Source of the DNA: Volutella citrinella
Lineage: Eukaryota > Ascomycota > Sordariomycetes > Hypocreales > Nectriaceae
DNA: 64,000 nt
Reading direction: 5' to 3'
Assembly (NCBI GenBank): GCA_034401135.1
Contig: JAWZSP010000006.1
Location: 248,001-312,000 of the forward strand
Shown piece by piece: positions 56,373 through 64,000 of the stretch. Position 1 is the first letter of the stretch; every line of letters begins with the position of its first letter. The notes under the pieces were generated by a model that made no database searches, was not told where the DNA came from, and saw nothing but the letters and a program-made list of their open reading frames with translations. The position numbers were made by a program, and so were the translations under genes.

Positions 56373-58093
56373 TTAAGTGCATGCCAAACACGGGCTGGAT
56401 GCACCAGCCGTCATCACGAAGCCGAATATGGCCATGGCCGTAACAAGCCCGAACCAATGAACTCCATGTGCAGCCCCGAGACCCCAAAGCAGAAGCGCCC
56501 CTGGAGTGGCGATGAGAATGGCAACGTAGAGCCATAACCGGAACTCGGGCTCCATGATGCCGTTGTTGCGACGAGACTTCCAGATGATGAAGCGATCGCC
56601 AAAGTTTCCGGCGTAGATGGTGCTGTGTAAAAAGCCGTTTCAGTAACGTGAAATGGGGGTGTAAATGGGCCACAACTCGCGCTTCTTCACTTACCCGAGG
56701 CCGACACCTATCACGCAGGCCACATAGGTCAAGCCCACCATGCTTGGTCTAAAGTTGTACGGTGGGCTAGAGAGGGTCAAAGAGGCAGTGCCATTGAGGA
56801 CGTTGAAGTAGCAGATGGCGGCGCCGTACATGATACCGGAGAAGACCACGGATGGGAAGCGCAGGTAGATGAAGGGCCGCGTGAGTCCGCCCATGAGCGA
56901 CACGGCATTCTTTAGGTCCTGAGCACGCATAACTCTCAGCTTTTGCCAGTAAGTGGTTCGAGTATACGTCGTGGTGCGAACTTCGGGAAGGCTTTGGGAG
57001 CTGAATGCCGCTTTTTCAACGTCTTTGCCTTTATCGCCCGCTGCGTGGCCTGTCGGTCCTACTGTTTCGCCGTGTTCGTGTGGTTGTGCGTCTAGCTGCA
57101 CTTGGCGCCTGAAATTCGTCTCTTCCATGAGGAAGAAACATATTGTGAAGGCTACTCCGCTGAAGATGGCACACCAGTGCTGAAGTTTCCTGTCAATCCC
57201 GCGCGATGGGTTGGGGCGAGGTGTGTAAAGGACATACCAGAACCCACTGCCACCCCTGGCCGTCGTTGACGAAGCCGCCGATGACGGGAGCGAGAAAGTT
57301 GCTGCCGGCGATGAATAGTGCATAGTAGCCGATATAAGCGCCTCTCTCGTGGGTGAACCACTATCACGCTGCCGGTCAAATATATTCCGTGTTTTACGGC
57401 TTGGAACGAAGAATGTCTGCTTATTTACCACGTCTGCAACAGAGATCTCACAAAGGGACTCAATAGGAGCCCATATGAAGCCTTGAATTACCTTATTAGC
57501 AATCCACTGCCCTGTTGTAGTCGCATAAGGGGCCCAAAGCATGACGCTCTAGCACATGGTTGCCTGTCAGTGAAGTGCGGAAACAATTTGACTATGCTCA
57601 AACAAGAGAGACTTACCATGGTGCCGAGTAAGCTGAGCAAGTACACCGGGCGCTTCCAAACTTCTGGGCCACGGGCTGCCAAAAGAGACATCCCCAGCCC
57701 AGGGTCAAGAACATGTAGCCCGTGCCAGAGACGAGGACGTCGAGTGTCAGACCGGTCGCTTGCGAGATGGGTACCAGCACGGAATAGATGGCGGCCGTGG
57801 CAATGCCGACGGCAACAGTGTATCTAAATAGGTCAACCAGGAAACTTATTGCGCGACGGAAGGTTCTTTGGGTGCAAGACTTACGCGCAGATGCAAAGGA
57901 GCAGAAGGTTCTTCCGTCTGACACTCCAGTTCAACGGGTCGTCCGGGTCATTAGACGGGGTTGGAATCAGAATAATGTCGCCTCCGCCAGTCGAGGCGTG
58001 GGCAGTAGCACACTTCCCCTCCTTGTCAACAAGCTGAACAGTTCCCGGAACGGAGTCCGGTGGAGGCGAAGCCGATACATCGTCCATGTTCAT
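56373..58093 (-). pseudogene. decayed MFS drug:H+ antiporter (DHA1-like)
   Basis: Six exons can be followed on the minus strand: 58093-57885, 57823-57617, 57548-57429, 57360-57238, 57179-56695 and 56622-56373. The start has DPDDPLNWSVRRKNLLLL, then YTVAVGIATAAIYSVLVPIS, LFWQPVAQKFG, KRPVYLLSLLGTM, and a central loop with FFLMEETNFRR, all DHA1 marks. Two defects stand out. Exon 2 has one base too few: QPVAQKFG and KRPVYLL lie in different frames, with the break at about 57650-57661. The protein also stops after the tenth helix (VMTAGASSPCLACT), where the family normally has two more helices. It is either a real pseudogene, or one error plus a true truncation. Confidence 0.75.
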
Positions 58094-59247
58094 TGTTGCC
58101 ACAGTCACCGAGATGATATCGGTTGCAAAGAAAATGTGGAGTGGTTCAAAGAGGGATGCAAAAGCGTTTACAGACTGAAGAGCGGCAGGGGGGAAAAGGG
58201 AAATCGCTCCGTCGGGAACGGGTATTGATGGTCTTATAGACGTCAGTGTATCACGGGATTCACGGCCTTCAGCTTTGGACGAAGACGTTAGGGAGCCTTG
58301 ACCCGGCAATGTGACCTCTCCTCTGGTTCACGACATGGCAACGAGAGAGTCTAAGAAGACGGTCCTATCAGCTAGAAGCCCAGGTTTGTGCCTGTTCACT
58401 CCAACTACAAGTACCTCTTGGTAGCCCAAGTTCTAGCGGTTCGAGGCATCCTGTTGCGAGGTGCGGCGGCACCGCGCGCCGGCAAGAGCTGCCCAAAGCG
58501 AACAATGCCCATCAAGTGACTACGCCCCCGATCGCGCCCGTATTTGAGGCATGCGAGCTTCGCAGCCCCTTATTGATAGAAACACGGCTCTTATTACCTT
58601 TCTCAATGTGTATGCGTGTGACCCACCTGGAACGACGGCAACTGCCCAATAGTATATAATTGCGAGCGGGCCAGCGCTATTTATTAGTGGGCTGTAAGGG
58701 AGACCAGTAATCACGCCTCCTCGGCCCCACCTTCACAGAAGAATTACCACCTAAGATTCCGGGGAAATGTCTCCACTGTTATCTTTGGGACGCGCTTACA
58801 TGGGGGGCTGTCTCCTTTTTGACCCCGATGCGAATTGCCGAGAATCAAATGTGATAAACGACACGTCACTGGCAGTGTTGTTGATCCAATAGAATACAAT
58901 TGCGAGCGGGTGGGTGCTCGTGATATCTATCAGGCTCGTGCTCAACATCTCAAAAGGGGAAGGGTTGCTGCTGGATGATGCCACCGTGACTCGATCCTCG
59001 GCATGGACTGTCAAGGGCAGATGAAACCCAGAATAGCCGGACACGCATGTTGTAGCTTGAGCCAACCGCAAGTGGAGAGAATCCTGCCAGGTACCTTGAA
59101 GGACCTAATGGGAGGATGGAATACCCACCTAGCGTATTGGGATATATAGCAGCGATCTGGCCAAGCACCTGAATGTCTCCTCATCCGGAGCACATCTGCA
59201 AAACATACTTCAATCTTGTGCATCACTCACTACCATTCAAAGTCATC
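58094..59247. other. intergenic region with a duplicated 24-bp element
   Basis: About 1.15 kb between the transporter remnant and the amidase. A 24-bp element at 58647-58670 recurs at 58887-58910 with two mismatches, exactly 240 bp apart. Read on the minus strand both copies encode PLAI(I/V)(Y/F)YW. No intact gene is seen. Confidence 0.5.
58647..58910. repeat. diverged direct repeat, 240-bp spacing
   Basis: CAATAG(T/A)ATA(T/C)AATTGCGAGCGGG is found at 58647-58670 and 58887-58910. The flanks are less similar. It may be a relic of a duplicated small exon or a repeated promoter element. Confidence 0.65.
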
Positions 59248-61151
59248 ATGGGTTCTACTACGTGCTCGCCAGCGCCATGGGAACAGAAGTCTATGAAAGC
59301 CAGGCAGGTTCTGCGAGAGTCTCTGAATCCCCAATGGTTACTACCCAACGAAGCCCTCCCAAAGGCAAGCCAACTGAACGTTAGCACCTTCATAGAGACA
59401 TGCGGGGCTCTGTCGAACCAAGAGCTCGAGATCACCTCTAAAACCACGGAGGAATTGCTGAGTGAGATGGCTTCTGGCAGCCTCACGGCCGTCCAGACGA
59501 CGACGGCCTTCCTCAAGCGTGCTCATATTGCCCACCAGCTGACCAACTTTGCGACTGAATTCCTGGTCGAAAGCGCCCTCGATGACGCAAACAAGGTCGA
59601 TGCGTACTTTGCAGCTACTGGGAAGCTTATCGGCCCCTTGCATGGTCTCCCCATCTCCGTAAAGGAGCACTTCGCCATTAGCGGTCGGATCTGCCATTCC
59701 GCGTACGTGGCTTGGGCTGAAGATGTGTCCAAGGAGGACGCCCTGATCGTCACCCTCGCCAAGAATGCCGGAGCTGTATTCCACGTCCGGACGAATTTGC
59801 CGCAGACTGTCATGGTGTGTGTCCCTAACCCTGAATCCCGTGAAAGACATGTTCTCACCAACGTGTGTCGCTCCAGCACTTCGACTGCGCCAATCCCATC
59901 TACGGCACGACGGTGAATCCTCACAACCGTAACCTCACCTGTGGAGGCTCTAGTGGCGGCGAGGGCGTGTCCCTAGGTTTGCGCTGCGCCGTACTGGGCA
60001 TCGGCACAGACGTTGGAGGATCTGTCCGTGTTCCGGCGGCCTTTTGCGGCTCATACGGTCTCAAGACCACGTCTCTCCGCAACCCCTACAAGGGAGTTCG
60101 CCTGGCTGGACTTGGCCAAGAGAGTATTCGCTGTGTTGCTTCTCCCTTGGCTAACAGCCTCCGTGATCTCAGTTTGTTCCAGCGGGCCATCCTCGACCAA
60201 GAGCCCTGGGAGATTGAGACATCCTTGGTTCCTCTGCCCTGGAAAAGGATCGAGTCTTTGAAGCCCGAGCAGATGACTATTGGCGTCATGTGGGATGACG
60301 GGTGAGTCTCAGGGACCCTCTTTGCTGTTGTGCTGGCCCGGAACAATGCTGAACTATGTGACCTATGTCTTGTTGACACATCCCAGGGTTGTTCATCCTC
60401 ACCCGCCGGTGACTCGCGCGTTGAAGTATGCTGTTGCGAGGCTCAAAGCCGCCGGTTTCAACATTGTCGACTGGGAGCCCTATAACCACCAAGAAGCCTT
60501 AAATACCCTGCTACCCCTGTACTTTCCTGACGCGGCAGCCACGCAAAAAGACCTTCTCGCTGCCGGCGGAGAGCCGGTGTCGGAACTTACAGAATGGACG
60601 CTGGGCTTGGCGCCGAATGTCTTGTCAGTTCCGGACAACTGGGCGTTCAATGTTCGCCGCGACGAGTATAGGGAAGCGTAAGTGTTTCCATCCGTCATTT
60701 TAATAAACCTGTCTGACCCTGAGGTCTAGGTACTTTCGACTCACCAAGGAGCGTGGTGTCGATTTCATTCTGTGCCCCTCATACGTCGGAGCACCAGCCG
60801 TGTGCGGACAAGCGCAGTACCTCCACTACACGGCTCAATGGAACTTTCTCGACTGGCCGTCTGTCACTTTCCAGACGGGCCTTAAGGCTGATCCGGCCTT
60901 GGATGTGGTTGAACCCAATTACAAGCCTCGCTCCGAGACTGACGAGCGTGAATACCGCAAGTGTATGTGATGAAAACTTGCTTCGCTTGACAATTTGTTT
61001 GGCTTCTGACTGACTGCTCCCCTCTCTAGATGTCCCCGAGGACTTTGCGGAAGCTCCGATCTCATTGCAGCTCGTTGGGAAGCCCTATCGGGACGAGAAT
61101 CTGCTGGCGGCTGCCGAGGTTGTGTCGAACGTGGTCCAGGGTGCGGCATAG
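59248..61151 (+). CDS. amidase signature family enzyme (545 aa)
   Basis: Five exons: 59248-59814, 59877-60301, 60387-60677, 60730-60962 and 61030-61151, giving 545 aa. The Ser-cisSer-Lys triad is visible: Lys139 in GLPISVKEHFAI, the cis-Ser in TCGGSSGGEG (about 214-215), and the nucleophile Ser238 in GTDVGGSVRVPAAFCG. GPLHGLPISVK, LRNPYKGVRLAG and ISLQLVGKPYRDENLL complete the acetamidase-like pattern. Members hydrolyse primary or aryl amides to acid and ammonia. No signal peptide is visible, so it is probably cytosolic. Formamide from cyanide hydratase is a conceivable substrate, but that is speculation. A Zn2Cys6 gene follows about 290 bp downstream on the same strand. Confidence 0.88.
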
Positions 61152-61441
61152 CACTGAGGCACAAGTTGTAAAGTACTTGCTCGTGCAGAAGTAGTGCGAC
61201 GACTTGGTAGACTAGCAACGCGCTAAAGAACATGGATTGCTGATAACGCCACTCAAATTACTGCTACTGACTCGACCCCTGCCCTGCAGTGGGGGGTTGA
61301 GATCATGCTGCACGCCCCTGGCTGAGTTGATGTGCATCCCCCGCCCCCCTCCCGTAGTGATATGCCAGTGTCTACCCCCGCTTTTCACCTCCAAAGTAGG
61401 CCGACTTAAGGCTTATTCTTACACACGACTGAATAGACAAA

Positions 61442-63176
61442 ATGCCCTCAACCGTATCAAAAGCTCGCCTTCGGACCAGAACTGGGTGCACAACATGTAC
61501 GTAACCTCAGCCACCCACTCACTACTTGTGATCGTATGACTGACGCTGTTGATGACCTTAGGCCGCCGACGGCGTGTCAAATGCACTGAGGAGAAGACTG
61601 ATTGTCACAACTGCATTGTCGCCGGCCGGTCATGCATCTGGCCGTCCCCGGATGGCGCCGTAGATGGGCGGCGACGTGAGCACCGCGCGAGGCGAGCTTC
61701 CCGCGAGGGCCGGAAGATGGGCTCCGAGGCTTCCGTATCTGCATCCTCGCCGTCCAGCAGCTCCTCTTCGATAGTCAAGTTTCCCAATATTGATAGCTCC
61801 GCCAACGCACTATCAATACGGTGTCCGAGTATGGCCTCAGTCAACACCTTCACGCTGGCCGAGTTCGAGCTCGTGCATTATCTTCTCAATTTCGTCATGG
61901 CCTTGATCTTCCTTCCCACGGCGAGTCGGGATGTGCTGGACGCCTATGAATCACAGCTTGTCTGCATGATGATGGAGTCTGAGAGCATCAAATGTGCCGT
62001 TTTGGCAACCAGCGCAGCAAGCAAATTCTCCTTTACCAAGGACTGCAGTTACCAGCAAGCTGCTCTCAGATATTACACCTCGGCTGTGAACTGCCTTCGC
62101 AGCAGTCTGCAATCTTTCAAGGGCGGGACGACAGACCCCTACGTCACGCTGTTGACGACAGTCACTTTCCTCTACGTCCACGATGTTAGTTGCCCCCTGT
62201 TTCGTTGTCGCAGGAGTGAATCGGACAGCTGACAGACCGATAGCTCTGGGATCTGGATCCCAAAGTCGATGCGAGGAAGCACGTCGATGGTGCCATCAAA
62301 CTCCTGAAGCTGCGCAACGCGAACACGAGCTCGGATGCGCCAGCTTCCAAGGCTTGGGACCGCATCACGACAGAGAGCATCCTCTACCAGGCCCTTTACC
62401 TGTCGATGCGGAATCCACTCCGCCCCAACTTTCACATAGATCCCGAGTTCCTGCTCTACTACCAAAAGAACGTGACGGATGAATGGTTGCTGGATATGAG
62501 GCACGGCATCGACAGTCCCATCATGGGACTCCCGCTCTCGCTCTACCTCCTCATCATATCTGTCATAGAACTACGATCTCATCCGGAGAACCATTCTGCC
62601 GAGCGCTTTTCTGACCTGAGAAATCAGGTCGCATGGTGGGAGCGACTGATCCTCGGTGGCAACTTGGATATTGTCTCGGCGTGCCCACACGATTCGGTAG
62701 CGCCTCTCCCGGTAGGGCATTCTGTTTTCAGCTTGGAGGCAATATCTATTTTTGCGCTGGCTACATCGCTTCTCATTGATCAGCCACCTTTCCAGTCTTT
62801 CGCCGGTGGCACCAGCCTCATCTCGACGGCGGCGGCAACTTCACCAGACAACCGTCCGTGGCAGGTCGAAGCGGCGCTCAGTATTCTCTGTCGCCAGGGC
62901 GCTTGCGACACCTGGACGGGATGCTTCCTCGGAGCTTGGCCCATACTGATCATTGGTCTCTTCGTGACTCGCGATGAAGACATCGAGATAACACGTTCTA
63001 CCATAACGCGCATGATACAACGCACGGGATACGGTGAGTTTCAGAGGATTCTCGCCGAGCTTGAAACTGTTTGGGCCTCCCTTCCTTATCAAGAGGCTGC
63101 CAACTCGCGAACCCAATACGACAGGGCCGCTGGCATCGAAGTCGCGTCGGGGCTCGTCACCACACCACCCCAGTAA
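61442..63176 (+). CDS. Zn2Cys6 transcription factor (536 aa)
   Basis: Three exons: 61442-61496, 61562-62184 and 62244-63176, giving 536 aa. The first intron cuts inside a Cys codon of the zinc cluster, which reads TGCTTCRRRRVKCTEEKTDC and then HNCIVAGRSCIW (C16, C19, C26, C33, C36, C43). A Ser-rich linker (VSASSPSSSSSSIVKF) follows, then the Fungal_trans_2-type helical domain (LAEFELVHYLLNFV; AALRYYTSAVNCLRSSLQSF; LWDLDPKVDARKHVDGAIK). This is a nuclear regulator. Its position right after the amidase suggests control of amide use, as for other linked regulator-amidase pairs, but binding sites were not identified. Confidence 0.87.
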
Positions 63177-64000
63177 GTAGGTATATTATGGAGGCGAACA
63201 ATACATCAGTCAATTCCCCCTATCTATCCTAGTGAAGCACATTTGCAACGACGTCCCTGAGCTTGATCAACACACGGCCTGCCCTGGCCAGCACTGAACT
63301 GCCCTCAGCAGCATATCTGTCCCAGGGGACCGTGTTCCGCGCGTGTGGACGCTGGGCGTACTCGAGCGTCTTCGTGGAGACAGAAAGGTCGAGATTGCGA
63401 AAAGATAAGCCTCTCTACGTTTGTTTGGGCGCGAGACATCTCGGGATGTACCTACTCAAGGTCAGGCACTCCGCGACTGAATCTTCAAGACCTCTACTGA
63501 AGAACTAGCCTAGACCCGCACAGCGGCTGAAGCCGCGTAACCCTCTCCAACTGCCTCAGCCATGGAAATGTTAGAACGGGAGAAGCGCCCGGCAATCGAC
63601 CCTTCTCTGTCGACATCTTGCATTTTTTCGTGTAGTGTAGTGTGTGGTAGTCATGTTACTAAATTGACCGTGTCGTTTATCCAGGATACGTGTATGCAAT
63701 GGGAATGTTGCAACCGCCAACGTGTTGCATTCACATGATCTGATCACGATCGATCACTTACGACAGGAGTCTGCTCATACACGGCCTCGGAACTGTGATC
63801 ACTTTGCAACACGGAGCTGCATTAAAACCGAAGACGATAATTTTATTCGAAGTACCAATTGTTCAACATCTTGTCATGTTTTTGATGTCTTACATGCGCT
63901 GTCACTGTCTCACGGGCCAGAAACAGTCGACAATGATAGCCAGAAAAGCGGCAATAGTGAGTATAAAGTTGCACCACAGTATAAAGTTGCACCACTTTAT
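63177..64000. other. terminal intergenic region
   Basis: 824 bp to the window edge. A frame at 63263-63508 lacks support. The last 40 bases hold an 18-bp tandem repeat with a palindromic end (separate entry). Confidence 0.4.
63961..63996 (+). repeat. 18-bp tandem repeat at window edge
   Basis: GTATAAAGTTGCACCACA (63961-63978) is followed by a copy with one change at the end (63979-63996). The second copy runs into ACTTTAT, making a 7-bp inverted repeat ATAAAGT/ACTTTAT (63981-64000). This may be the end of a transposable element or MITE continuing beyond the window. Confidence 0.6.

Noticed and set aside
63263..63508. 81-codon frame after the last regulator
   Set aside because: There is no homology cue, and a stop-free run of this length is expected by chance.
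1..64000. CRISPR array, riboswitch, rRNA or prokaryotic operon signals
   Set aside because: None was seen, and the intron-rich fungal genes make bacterial features implausible.

Overview
The window is nuclear DNA of a filamentous ascomycete, probably a Sordariomycete. Nearly every gene has one to seven short introns (mostly 50-90 nt, GT-AG). There are four Zn2Cys6 regulators, an NLR-type NACHT-WD40 protein, a cyanide hydratase of the fungal type, and a tRNA-Leu with a canonical eukaryotic intron. All exon joins below were worked out by hand from frame continuity, splice sites and family motifs. About 29 protein-coding loci and one tRNA can be supported.

Layout. 1-5.2 kb: 5' part of methylmalonate-semialdehyde dehydrogenase (-), a Zn2Cys6 factor (+) and a class III aminotransferase (+). 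5.7-15.4 kb: a kinase-like protein (+) convergent with a large NACHT-WD40 gene (-) that carries a one-base frameshift, then a small nuclear-type hypothetical and an F-box protein. 15.7-22.4 kb: secreted arylsulfotransferase-like protein, AveC-like membrane protein, small four-helix membrane protein, and a secreted LVIVD-repeat protein. 25.2-26.3 kb: cyanide hydratase. 27.2-35.4 kb: a sugar-use block of Zn2Cys6 regulator, MFS sugar transporter and GH3 beta-glucosidase with PA14 domain. Transporter and glucosidase diverge from an 805-bp spacer holding five copies of CGGACAA, three of them exactly 12 bp apart. An HD-domain hydrolase closes the block. 36.2-45.6 kb: Zn alcohol dehydrogenase, tRNA-Leu(AAG), aldehyde dehydrogenase, cytochrome P450, and a regulator combining C2H2 fingers with a Zn2Cys6 cluster, all on the + strand. 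45.9-55.9 kb: a secreted Thr-rich protein, a GC-rich orphan, a DUF2306 membrane protein, an LPAEIR-type protein, and two secretory-pathway proteins facing each other. 56.4-63.2 kb: a decayed MFS drug transporter (one-base deletion and missing C-terminal helices), an amidase, and a fourth Zn2Cys6 factor.

How genes may work together (inference). The 27-35 kb block looks like a glucoside hydrolysis and uptake unit with its own regulator. ADH, ALDH and P450 with the dual-finger regulator look like a small oxidative pathway. The amidase and the downstream Zn2Cys6 factor may be a regulator-enzyme pair. Cyanide hydratase, the HD protein of the cyanamide-hydratase type and the amidase give the region a nitrile/amide flavour, although they are 10-35 kb apart.

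Two separate genes carry one-base frame breaks. These may be real pseudogenisation or assembly errors, and read data would be needed to tell.
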